This document shows, in pieces, positions 24,556-37,700 of a DNA stretch of 64,000 nt. The stretch lies in NCBI GenBank assembly GCA_964035545.1, contig OZ037765.1, positions 25,742,504-25,806,503 of the forward strand, read 5' to 3'. The position numbers and the translations under genes are program-made. The notes under the pieces were generated by a model, which worked only from the letters and a program-made list of their open reading frames with translations, made no database searches and was not told the origin of the DNA. The DNA comes from Bugula neritina (taxonomy: Eukaryota > Bryozoa > Gymnolaemata > Cheilostomatida > Bugulidae). Within the stretch, counting starts at the first letter, position 1. Every line of letters begins with the position of its first letter.

Positions 24556-25771
24556 TGGATGAGCCTATTAGAAAGCTCCCTCATGTAGAGAAGGTCAAGG
24601 AGCACCAAGAGCCTTTGTCTACTCTAACTAATCAGTCAGTCAAATCTAGAAATGCTACTCACGGTGACAGGTAATTTGTTTTAGGATTACCGTTTTACTG
24701 TTGATAACTCATATTAAAGTTTTGTCAATATTTGATAAAGTAAAGCCAATAAGAAACATCACAGTTAAACAACTATCGATATTTCAGATCACCTAAACCA
24801 AAAGATGAAGAGAAGCTGAGAGAGCGTTTGACCAACCCAAAGCATGTCTGGCGCAAAGAGTCAATGGAGAAAAGAAATCGTTCTGGTCCCTTGGTCTGTT
24901 TGAACTTTATAAGATGCAGTTCTTTATATATAGTTGCAAATTCATATATATGCGTAGTTTAGCTGTAAAAGTGTTTACAAATCAATTATCAATAAGACAA
25001 CACAACATCCTTTATGGGTCATACCTACTTGTATTTCAAATTCTTAACCAACATTAAAGTTGAAATATTTGTGTAATTATAGCACAATATTTTATTAAAC
25101 AATTAAAATAAATTATGTTACTTGGCTTGCAAACCTTAGCATACATGTAACTTTGGTGCATGTAATAAGCAACAGTATGTTTTGCTCTAGAATTATGTTT
25201 TATAATATATGGAGACCAAGATGGTAACAAAAGGTCTTATTCAACGTTACAAATGTATTCAAATGAGTCTTTTGCTCTTATATAACAAAATATATTTTTC
25301 TGGTGCACATATGTATATTCACATTCTTCTATCTCAAGCAGAATAAGTAAATCTCAAGCTTGCTAAACAGTACTAAATGGCAAAATAATTTTAATAACCA
25401 CATAGTTGATTTTTTGCATTATATTTATTTTGTAGGTTGGAAAACATAGTTTAAAAAAAGGTGGTGAACTCAGGGTTGATACTAGTAGAGTAAGTGACTG
25501 TTATCGAGTAAACCTTTTGTTGTAACTACTCTTATAATTTTATTATACTCGTATCCTGATATTTACAGTACTCTATGTGGTTAGTTTGAGTATACTCAAA
25601 TGATATAAATAAATAATGCTGTTTCCTTTGCAGTCATATTCCACTTTACCCAAGGGTAGTAATCTGAGACCAACATCTCCAAACTATGAATCTGCATTCA
25701 AAAGACAAGTTGTCAACCGGCCGGTTTCTCCAAATGTTACCACTTCGCGCCGTATCCCATCCACAGGCTCG
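24555..25771 (+). CDS. MAP3K1: MAP3K1 N-terminal exons
   Basis: Four exons encode about 138 mostly charged, low-complexity residues. The stretch [20 protein letters not shown] corresponds to the conserved segment just ahead of SWIM in vertebrate MAP3K1, which also has a W, an ERRNR-like core and GP. SP motifs ([14 protein letters not shown]) follow and could be proline-directed phosphosites. The long low-complexity N-terminus of vertebrate MAP3K1 is absent, or its exons lie upstream and were not recognised. Confidence 0.75.
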
Positions 25772-28700
25772 GTAAGCATTGCCATGTCTTATGAACTGCA
25801 TATCCACTGTTGAAGGATATAATATATACTATATGGGTCATTTTACTTAATTTAGTGCACAATGGAAATCTCTAGTTTTTAGCATTTTTTCACAATTTAG
25901 CTGCTAATGAACATGGGTTTTTACACCTAAATAATCAAGGTTCTTCTTAATTTTGCTTGATTTCCCATGTTTTTTCCTAATTATTCAGCTACTTTTGATT
26001 GCGGACCGTTACGACAAAACCCTAACGGTCCGCAATCAAAAGTAGCTGAATAATTAGGAAAAAACATGGAAAATCAAGCAAAATTAAGAAGAACCTTGAT
26101 TATTTAGGTGTATTAATTGATAGTTTACTAGTTTTGGGCAAAAACCCATGTTCATTAGCAGCTAAATTGTGAAAAAAAGCTAAAAACTAGAGATTTTCAG
26201 TGTGTACTAAATTAAGTAAAATGACCCATATAGTATATAAAACTCACCCAAATTTATAGTCACAATCCCTTTGAGAAACCCTGATGGAAAAGTCTTTTTT
26301 TTAACTCGGGCTGATGACTTATTCATATGTGGCACATGAGCAATTATCACTGGATGCCCTTCCTAACATCACCAATAGCCTGTACTTGGGTTCGAACCCA
26401 TTACTAGCCTATACTAGCACTCTAACCCCTAGACCATGGCTGCTCCCTATATATTATATAGTATATAATATATTCATATATTTATGCATCTAGTATATAT
26501 ATTCGTATATATGTGCATATGGTGTATATGGTGCAGTGTATCATTTCCTCTTAATATTTTTTGTTTTGGATTACACTCAACCGTTTTCAGTATACAAAGT
26601 ACACTGTGACGCTGAACCAATGTGAAACTTAAATAATCTTTCAGTTCAGTTTCTAACAAATTGGTGGCTGCAAAATCATGTCGCAACTTTGATTATTAGT
26701 GCTCTTTGTTTACCTGAAACTTGAAATGTTGCAATACTAAGCAAGATACTCAGTAATAAGGGGCGACTTGGACTCATTCTATCAGTTCATTGTAAACTAT
26801 GTTTGTGTTGATTCTAGCCACCATGTTATATGTATGCTAAACTTGTTTCTGGGATAGTTTGGTAAGGGACGTAGGCCTCCTTCTCCACACATAGCTGCCA
26901 ATCCTGAAGAATTGCTGAAAAAGAGACTGGAAAAGGCAAAGAAAGCAAAACTCTACTTATTGCAGCAAGCAGGCCCTAATTCGTTTATAATTGGCGGTGG
27001 AGATTCCGGAGAACACCGGCATAAGGTTACCATTGGCAACCAGGTATGTCCTTGTCATTATTTCAGAAAAGATTAGACTTCGGATAAGATTTATACATGT
27101 ACTATAATGTTTGTTGAATTGTGTGTGTGGTAGGCGAAGAAACATGTATTTTACTCTTTGTAGAGTTGCACTTGTGGGAAAGGAAGGCACTGCATTCATA
27201 TATTGTTTGTTATGGTTCGAGTTTTTCAACTCTCCGACCAGGATCCACTTATGCAGTCTAAGGTGCTGCGGAACTTCGAGGTATTCCTAGTTTGTGTTGG
27301 CATGTGTGTTAGCTAGTCTTATCGGCATTCGAATCTGTTGTTTCAAATTTTTAGCACCAAGTGTAAGACAGCAAGTATGTAGTTACCTCACTACCAGCAT
27401 TTTATCATCTGCAATATTTATAATCTATTCTATACTCTCTTTCTCTACTGTAGCTTATCATAAGAAATGGCAATACATATACATTGTTGGCAAAAGCTGC
27501 TGAAGTTTTTTAAGTATATTATGCAAAGGGACAGTCTCAAAGACTATTTAGTTTCTATCAGCTAACCAGCATAAACTGAGAATGTGAAAGCAATTTGTAT
27601 AGTAGACTGATGGTTTGTTGCCTAAGCTCTGTAAGTTCTAGATTTGATAACTCTATTTTATATGGAATTGTGACTCAATTCTATACTTGTCTGTGGAATA
27701 GTTTCATGTCAATTGTGAGATATTAGCTGTAATTTTTCTTGCAAACATATGAGTAAAGAAAGTTGATCAAATGAGTTATTTAAGTTCTGACTATAATTCT
27801 TACTATTGCCAGTTCCTCTACAACATTGCATTTGAGTTGTTGATCTTTTCTTCTGCAATTGTCTACCATGCAGAATCAATCTTTGTATGATGACTTATAT
27901 CAAGTCTGCACTGTACATGTTAGTAATTTAAGTTTACTATTCTAACGGTTTATTGTTGTTTATTACATGCATATTGGTTACATCCATGTCATCAAAATAG
28001 TTAGAAATGCTCAATGTACTGTATATGGTTGATCAAATTGCTAATATTACCATGGAATCAGTAGGAGTGTTTATTGCATTTGGGTAATTGAAGGCTAGTC
28101 ACACCAGTCTCAACCCTTTCTCATGCTTGTATATATTACTCTAATGCTAATATATATTACTCTAATGCTAGTATATATTACTCTAATGCTAGTATATATT
28201 ACTCTAATGCTAGTATATATTATTCTAATGCTAGTATATATTACTCTAATGCTAGTATATATTACTTTATTGCATAGTGTCCTTACCAGGTTTCTGGGTT
28301 AACTTTCTGCTGAAATTTCACTCTACACAATGAGCTCACAATGCCTCCTACTTTATTATATTCTTACTTGGCGAAGAGATCATTTTATATTTCACTATAA
28401 TCATATGCTATAGGATAAAATGGGTAGAATTTTCATTATCATATTTACTTAGCTAATGTTATACTTTTTGATAGTTGTAAATCTAGAAAAGTTATTGTAC
28501 TAATTTGTGTACATTCTTTTGAATGTATTTTTCTAATGATTCAAATAAAGTTTTCTCAGTGCACCTTTTGAAATGCTTTCAAATTCATTGAATAAAGTTA
28601 ATGTTAAGTCAAATGAGTTGAAAGCATAGTGCCTGAACACTGTGGACTGAGTCATGGTTTTTGTATGTTTTGGGAAGCTTATCTGTATTATCTGTAAACT

Positions 28701-31700
28701 TTTCAACGGGAGCCATTAAAGTTAACCAAAGTCTTTAAATGCATATAGATTAGAGTGGTTATTGATAACATGAAGACAGAACCCTTGCTTAACAACTGTT
28801 GATGGTGTTTTATTAGGTAGAATCTCTCTTCAGGACTTACGAAACCAGAAGAAAAGAACGGCTGAAGAAAACTAGCAAAGTAGCTGTTTCTGCTGCTTCG
28901 CCTGCCGAGTCAAGTCCAGCATGCGAGGAGTTGTCTGGCCATGATGTTGAGTACGTATAACCTATGTCATATATGACAATGTATATAAAGCTACTTGCTT
29001 GTGTGATTTGCATTTTACATTCTTGTTACTATTTTACTATGTTATTGTGATATTACTTACCTACTTTCCTCAATTCAATTTCGTCACTTTGAGTGAAAAA
29101 AAGAACACTAATGACACATGCAGTTGCTGTAAGTGATAATTTGTTTGATTCTCTACCATGCAGTTAGTACACTAAGCTATTACTCTACATTACTTTATAA
29201 GAAATATATTTTAGTTATAATACTTTTGGTAAAACTCTATACTGTGTTATACCTTAGCTAGAATAGTAGTAATCAAGTTATGAGAAGTTATTTACTTAAG
29301 TAATGTTTGTAAATTGACTCACTTTGTGCCTAATTTGTTAGCCTAGCATTTCTGCCGAGCAGCAAAAGGATCTTATCTTCAGGCCGTTATAATCAATGTA
29401 ATCAGTAAGTAACTTGGTCTTTGTGCGTATTAATATTTATATTGGCTGTGGGTTTCACCGTCAACATGTCTAAATGTTGGTCACCTGTTTCTGTTTTATT
29501 TTTTCTGAAGCATCAGTTTGTAACGCACATTTCCAGTTTCACTTTGCTTTTAGAACTGTGTTATATGTTGTATGGCTCTAGCTGTAGGCAATTCTTATCA
29601 TTTTAAACATGATAATTGATTTTATGTGATTCCTAGAGTGATTCCTAAATCTCAATGTTGTTTTAAGTTTATAAGTGCTTTTCTTCAAGTGTTGGTGCCA
29701 TTTCCTGCACTAGTTTTGCCCTATTTTGGAGTTGCCCTATTTTGGAGCTGTCCTATGTTAGAGTTGCCCTATTTTGGAGTTACCCTATTTCAATTTGTGC
29801 ATAATTATGTAAATTTAGTCTGACAGATTTTTATAAATTAGATAACGATTTTTAGTGCAATAAATTGATAGTGGAATAAAAACTTACTAGAAAATTCTAT
29901 TCTTCCGTTTTGAAAAATTAGATGCCATATGCTATTTACCTAATAAATCACATTTTAACATGTTTATTATAGTGTTAAAACGCTATTGCTGCTAACATAT
30001 TTAGTAGAATTTGCTTCTTCGTAGATGTACGAGTTTGCACAAACAGAACATGCAAATCTTTTAAGTTTGCTTGATGCAGCAATTATAATTCTAACACAAG
30101 ACATGCTTTACACAGATGAATTATGCTGAGTGAATTAGGTTACTCTGCCTTCTATGCCTCAAACATACAATGCCTGAGTCATCTCTTTTACTGCTGAAAC
30201 TAAAATTATGTTCCTAATCTACTAGTTTTGTTAGAAATGAAGGAATTCTGTCAATAAGTTGATATATAACGCGAGATAGTGCTACATATTACGGTAATGT
30301 TTGTTATATATTCCCTGATGAAGCTGTTAGAATGTAATATACAGCACATAATGAGATGCCTGCTTATTGAAAGTTATCTTATAATCAGCTCTGTGCAGAT
30401 GTTGTAAATAGCGTTGTGTTGCTATTACATTGGCAGCGTATTCAGAGCATTGAGTCAGCTAGCATGTGTTATATGTAATATGTTGATTAGCTATTAGTAA
30501 GCGCTGCACTGCAGTGTGCATTACATGTAGTATCTGAGACTGAGATTCTGTGCTATTCTAGACATGGTGAGGAGATGGAGGTGAACTGTCCCATCTGTCT
30601 TCTAGACCTGGAGAGTTCTCAACAGATGGTGCGCTGTGATCACTGTCACAACACACTGCACCACGACTGCATGGCAATATGTAAGTAATTTCTGTTCTCA
30701 ACAAATCCTTGAATATTTGTAAACTTAGCATATGCTAGGAGTATGTGATACAAAAAGTCTGTTTTAGGTAAAACAGTGCATCTGGTGTGCTTAAGTTAGT
30801 CCTGCCCCTTCTAGTGATAGTTGCTTATAATGTTGCAGCTCGAAATAGTTTTCAGTTGCAAATCAAATGTATGGAGTACATTTCGTAATTTCTTCAAGTT
30901 TACTAAAATAATACCATAATACTTTTGAATGTGGTAATCTAATAACGTCATGTAGAATTAGTGAAGATAATTATGAAAGGAACAAGTTTATTAGCCATGA
31001 CCTCCTGCAGTTGGGTGAAGTTAACTTTTCTCTTTCTACTATTTCTATCAGAACTCCCACATTTATGTAATGTTTGTCTGGGAAAACCTGAGTATAGTAC
31101 TACTACCGCTGTGCCTGGCTTTACTGTGTTGTACTTTACTGTGTTGTACTTTACTGTGGTGTACTTTACTGTGTTGTACTATTGCCAGGGCACCAGCTGG
31201 TGAAGAAGCAGAGAGAGCAGCTCACCTGCCCGCTTTGCAGGGCCAGCTGGACAAGCACTAGCTCTCTCAGGTAATACAACGATTTATATATCTTTATATT
31301 TATATGCAAAGTATATTCTACTCTAGCTTACTGAATATATTCTTGATTTTGTTTTGTTCTGAAAATTGTTTTAGTCTATGCTGTATGTTTGCTGTATTCT
31401 ATGTCTATTCCCCAATGGACTTGTTAGTTGTCTGTAAGTTACACAGTTATTTCTATAACATGTAAAACAAGTTGCTTGTTAATAATTAATAATGTTAGTT
31501 CCAAGATTCAATTAGCTTGCTGAATTTAATGAACAACCCTATTATAGTTGTATTATATTGATATACAGCTAGGAAGACTAGTATGATATATTGTGGTATT
31601 CATAAGGTATGTTTAACTGATGCATCCTCTTTATATAGCATAGCTAATAGATGCTTATATCATTTCACTCTACTAGTGGGCCTTTCCACTGACTGAATCA

Positions 31701-34700
31701 CAGGCTATTAGCTGAATCACCTTGCCTGGATACTGACTCATATGGTAATTGGTTATTGTAACTAATTTTCCTTCTAATGTAAACAGTATGTGCTACAGGT
31801 TTGAAGATCTACCAGATGAGAGGCGTGGAGCTGGATCTACAGACACCATCACAGCTAGCCCCAACAACCTGGGTGTCTCTCCCGTTAGTGGATTTACTGA
31901 TATTGAACCCAGAACTCTGTTACCACGCTCTCAGCCAATACCATCGGAGTTTACAAACTCGACCATTCATTGGATCGAGGTATATATACTATGCAGCTAT
32001 GCAGTGCACACAAGATGTTTCAATGTGTTCAGGTTTTGTGTGCAATTTACAATAATATGTTAAAAAGTGATGTGATTGCTTGCATAGACAATGAACAATA
32101 AATTGAAATATGCGAAAGACTGTTACCAGAAATTTAAAACGTATGTCTAGATGCCTTTTTAGTAATAAAAGGTCAACAAAAACTAATAGTTTTCCAGGTT
32201 TAATACATTTTATTTACTGCGTAAACTTTATTCATGCACTAATTATTATTAGCGATACAAGTAGCAGTTACAAGCAATGTATTCAGATGGTTATAGTTGA
32301 TCCATCATATCAGATATAATAAGATGGTTTTTAAAATTCACGAGACTACCCCTTGTTATGAATCTTGGAATTTTGTTGCTGACAGCGCCTTGTTTCGTGT
32401 TGAACAGTATTAGTTATACGACCTTGTGATATTATATATTGTGTTTACAGATGTTTGGTGAAGATCTCATTGGCTGCCTGTTTATGAAGAACGAGTGGGT
32501 GATGAGAGAAACTGCTCTTAGACATCTGAGCCGGGAAATAGTCATGCTGCTGTCTCATCCTTCCGAACAGGATATTACATCGACTGCTGCCAGTCAGTCA
32601 GCCGGCGACAGCCAGCAAATACCCAACTCACGGTCCAGTCAGAGCCAGTCTCGTATAGAATCAGTTCTGGAGATTAGCTGCCAGATTCTTGCTATGATGA
32701 TGACGGACCCCGTATACAAAGTGTATGTGGCTTCACTGGTGAGTTCACGTCTCACTTCTCCTGTTGAAGGTCTTGTTATGCATCACACGTCTTTATTCTC
32801 TTCACAGTCTTGTAAATATGTATGTATTTTGAATATTACGTATTGTAGAGATCTTTGAGAACAATGCTGTCCTACTGCTCCTTGCCAGATGTAACTAAGC
32901 TAAGAGAATACATGAGGCCGGTGATAAAGAATATCATACTCAAATGTGCTGATGGTAACAGGTGGGTTTTGTGTTGACACTGGGGTAGTGTATTGGCCCT
33001 TGCAGCGTAGTTTCTCTTTGGTATTGATGTCATACTATGCTGGTGTCATACTATGTTGATATCATCCTATGTTGACGTCATGCTATGATGATGTCATACT
33101 ATGTTGGTATACTATATTCATGCTGTAGGAAAACCAATCAACTCTCCATATCAACTCTCGATGAATTTGCTAAAGATCAAGACGGAGAGTTGGCAATTGG
33201 CAAAGAACTCAACATACAGGGTATGCAGCCATTTTTAGTAATTTAATAACTGAATGCAGTCTGGTGCCTGCTAATAGCTCTACTGTATTAGAGTTGCTAC
33301 AAGGCTATAATATGTTACCCTGAGGTTCACATGTTGATGATAGTGTGAGCTAATACATACAATGTGTTTCTAGATGGATGTTATGGTCTTACACTGCATT
33401 GTTTGTCTTTCAGGTCAGACTGGTCTGGGAGGGTGTAAATATGTGGTGGAATGCTGCGTTTCTCCAGACAGTACGGATAGTGTGCAGATACAGTGGCTAA
33501 ATGGTCGTCTGCTAATCATGACTCAACTGCTGGAGGAATTTCCTAGTAAATTCACAATTATGGATACCAGTTCTACACACAACGATGTGTCTCAGCAGTT
33601 ATTCTCCATGATGGCATTTGCGGCTAAAGGCATTGCCAAATCTGGAATTCAACCGAGGACATTGAAATACTCAAAACGAGTTATATTACAATGCTCGAAG
33701 TTAGTATATTGTCTTGAGTTTGTGTATTGGTTTTAGTTTAATGCGTGTTTTGTGTGAATATTATTTAAATCTAATGAGGGGTTGTCACACTTGTCAGGTA
33801 CCTATCCGTGCAGCCTGGAATGATCTCTAAGATTAGAGCTCTGTTGTCACTTATTGAACCTGACATGAGAGGAAAATTAGAGAAGAAGATAGTAGAGATG
33901 TCAATGGCGGCCCAACAAGCGGCAATTGAGAGCATCAACAGCCAATCAGCTGACAGCTCTCATAACACGTCTGAGATTAGAGCTGGCTCTCCTCACAGCG
34001 CAGTGAGTAGTCCAAAATTTAGTTTCTGTTCTTGGTTGAACTTTGTTCAATTTACTGCCAGTCAAGGGTTACTAGCTGACGTAAGATTGTGGGTTACTAA
34101 GTATACGAAGTGTTCCACAATATTGTTTATTACTTGACCAATAAATCGCTTCAAGATATTGAAATATTGTCTTTGTTGGAATTATTAAACTGGCATGTTT
34201 AAGTTTGTTCTCTTCTAGACTAAAAGAAAAAAAGTTGCCCGTTCACTAACGTTTGGATCTATATATTCATCGCATCCCATGCCCTCCAGACTCCCGCGAC
34301 CTGATAACACGATACTTCCTGTATTGCGTCGCTCAGACAGCTACACGGAAGCCGTGTATGACGAGGAGAACGAGGAAGAGCCGCTGACTAACCCTCTTCT
34401 GTCGGGAAGAGAGTCTCACTCTGACAGTTTAGAAAGCGTCGAGGGTGATTATGTGCCTACCTTGCAGGATAGACCTGGTTCTGAGAAGGAAAGTGCTGCG
34501 GCTGCTGCTGCTGCTGCTGCTGACGGAGATGGCTCAGTAGATGGCTCATGCTCATTAGATGTTGTTGATATTGGAACACTTAATGATGCTGATCGCACTC
34601 TCATCGGAGCTTCAGCACTGGGACTGTCGAGTGACAGTGAATGTGAAGAAGTTCAGTTACGGAAGTCTCCTCGCAAACTGTCACGGAGTCGAGTCGTGAA

Positions 34701-37700
34701 AGGGATAAAGCCTTGTATTAGTATAAGAAGTGAGAATGATTATTCTGAGGAAGAAGAAGGTAAGTGTTTCTCCTCGTTGCCTACACTTGGGTTTTTTAGA
34801 ATAAATTTAAATTATTGAATAATTTAATAAGTTTGTTTAATGACTGATTGTACAAGCTATATATTAAATTAGTCATCAATATATGCGGTGTGCTAATTTA
34901 ATACCTGCAGTGGAAGATGATGGGGTTACAGATCCTAATGAAGAGATTAATCACACAGCTGTTGACTGTGTTGACGGGCTACCAAAACGGAAAACAGGCA
35001 CAAGTTCGGGGGTTGAGGTGCCTCCCCTTCTTCTCAGCCATGAAAGCATGGGATTTGAGACTGTGGATGAGTGGAACGATGAAATCGAGGTCACAGAACA
35101 TGAAGCAATAGAAGTTATTGATAGTGTTTCAGATTCGGTGAGAATGTCCATCATGTACTAGAGTGTAATATACTATTATAGAGACCAATGTGAGGGTGTG
35201 ACATTACGTCACTGTGCTAGGAAATTTCTGTAAAACTGCGTGTCTACTATCAAAGCTAAAGGAATGTAGCAATTGGCAAGTCAACAGTTTGCCGATGATT
35301 TTTATAGGATATCTTACTGTACATTTTTATGAGCATTATAACTCATAGTGTGAGTGTATGTGTAGATATAGAGATAACACAATATTTTATAAGTGTATAA
35401 ATATTGAAGGTTATATTGAGTGTGGTGTTCTAGGATCAATTGTATGGTTCTTGTGTTTAGGAGTCTGGAACTGACAACATATCTAAGTCTGTTACGCTGT
35501 CTGTCGGCGTGGAGTCATCAGATGATGCAGAAAGTCTGTCTGACTTGCAATTGTCTGGTGTCAACTCAAGGTCATCCAATAAGAAGTTACCATTTAAAGG
35601 ATATAGGCGGAGCAAACACACTCGTAGTAAAACTGATCCGTTTAAGGTGGAGAAAGACAGAGCTGGTAAAAAGTCTCCTCGGTATCACAGTGACCCTGCG
35701 TATGGCGACTCAACATCCTGTTAGTATACTATCAACACGATTAGATTTTGTTGTCGCTCTTTCAATTATTACAATAATTAATTTGTGTTTATTACACTTT
35801 TAGCCTCTTCCACTCCGCGAAGCCCGGCGGTGTTTGATTCCCCAGCCAGTACAATGCTGACATCGGCTGGTGTGTCAGAGTCAGCAGTTACAGTCACCGA
35901 GGCAGCGAGTCATGTTGGTGTAGTTCAAGTTGTGAAACCAATCAATCGATCGCTGACCTTTTCTGAGCCCCCAATCAAGCGACGGCTGCCAGATCGGCCA
36001 CTTTCTATGAGGGCTAGAAAAAGTGAGTCATCAATTTAAGTAATTAATGATTTGTTTGTGTCTCTTAGTAACAATAGTAGTAATTGGGTGAAGTGAGGAT
36101 GACAATAATTGTGAGGCATTCTAGCCACTATTGTTGATGTATTATTATTGTTTTATAGGCTCCAATTCTCAACCTACCCGATCACGCTTGCCTGCCAGGT
36201 CTCGTACTGCTGCCTCTATGGCTCCACCATCATCTTCTGTCGGGGCAGGAAACTTGTCATCTGAACATCATTTGACGATGCAGTCCAGAATGCCTGATCA
36301 CTCGACATCCAAATCGCCAGCCATACCGGCAGCAATACGAGCGAGCTCTCCACCAAACTCTCCGCTCCGGTCTGAACACGTCAAGAGCTCAACTCCCCGG
36401 CACTCTCCGCCGCTCTCTCCGCACAGGAAGCAGCGTCAGCCACTGTCACCAAGACTTGCGTCTCGGTCTCCATCTCCCCCTGCCGCATCCAACACAGCTA
36501 TAGTTCGGCCCCAGACAGCTGCTATGGTTCAGACTACAGTTGTGGATGAAGGGACTGGTCTGGTTGCTGCAGGTGCTCTGTCACCCATTGAGATGTCAGC
36601 TGCTAACCCATCCCATCCTATTCAACGCCAAACCTCTACTATAAACATGTAAGTGTGTTTTGCTCTGTTAGTTTCAGATTAGTACAACTCAGTTCACTTG
36701 GTAAACTCTATACTGAATTATATGAATGATATGAATACTTGTATATTTAGGATTGGAATCAGTGGCAGTGGAAGTAGTGATGAGCACAAGAACGGCAATG
36801 AGTCAATGTATGTGGGAGATTTGAGTGACAGTGCCATGGCCTCCCCCTATGAGAAGCCCGTCTCTTTCAAGTCTGAAGTAGCTCTATTTTCACCACGAAG
36901 CTCTGATGGTTATGGTGAGATTATTGTGTTATTCTGATGCTTCAATATTTGAAGATTGTAAAAACTCGTATGGGTCTTCTATAGTGAACACTTCTTGTGA
37001 CTTTAGGCAATTGCCACTGCAAAGATGAAGTGGAGTTAGAAGAGGCCATTGCTTTGTCTAAAGCTATGGAGTTGTCTACTAACCAAGCAGAGTTGCCCAA
37101 AGTACCTGGTCTGAGTTCAAGACGGGAGGAGGAGACAATCACCATTCATGTACAGCCTGATCAAACTGTTAGTATAATAGTACTAGTCCAGCTCTTTTCT
37201 TTTTTTGTATTTTATTATTGTGAGGCTGAACAATTCAGTTATCGTAATTTCTAATATAGAACTTTTAAATAATACAGCATTTAAACATAATTGCTTGATA
37301 AAAGTTGAAATAAAATATTGCTTATAAATATATTAAAACTGGAAGACCTTGTATTTCAACAAATGAAAAACTGTCAGAAAATGTTAGAGTTACTAGCTTT
37401 ATACAAAACATAGCTAGATGATATGTAATGTACTTACTACTCTCTTACATGCAGGATGGTAGGGGAGGACAAGTTGAATATTTAGAGAATGTGCACTGGA
37501 AACGTGGCATGATGCTCGGCACAGGTGCTTTCAGTACTTGCTATCAGTGTAGAGACGTGAAGACTGGTATCATCATGGCTGTCAAACAGGTTCATATTAT
37601 TACATGTTGTGTTGTCATTCAAGTCGTTTATATATAGCATGTTATCAGATGATATTGTCAGTAGAAGCAGCATGTAGGATGTGATTTAATTAAAAAATAG

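Noticed and set aside
26340-26448. Possible functional tRNA gene on the minus strand
   Set aside because: A and B boxes are present, but acceptor and anticodon stems do not pair as a tRNA, and a SINE body follows.
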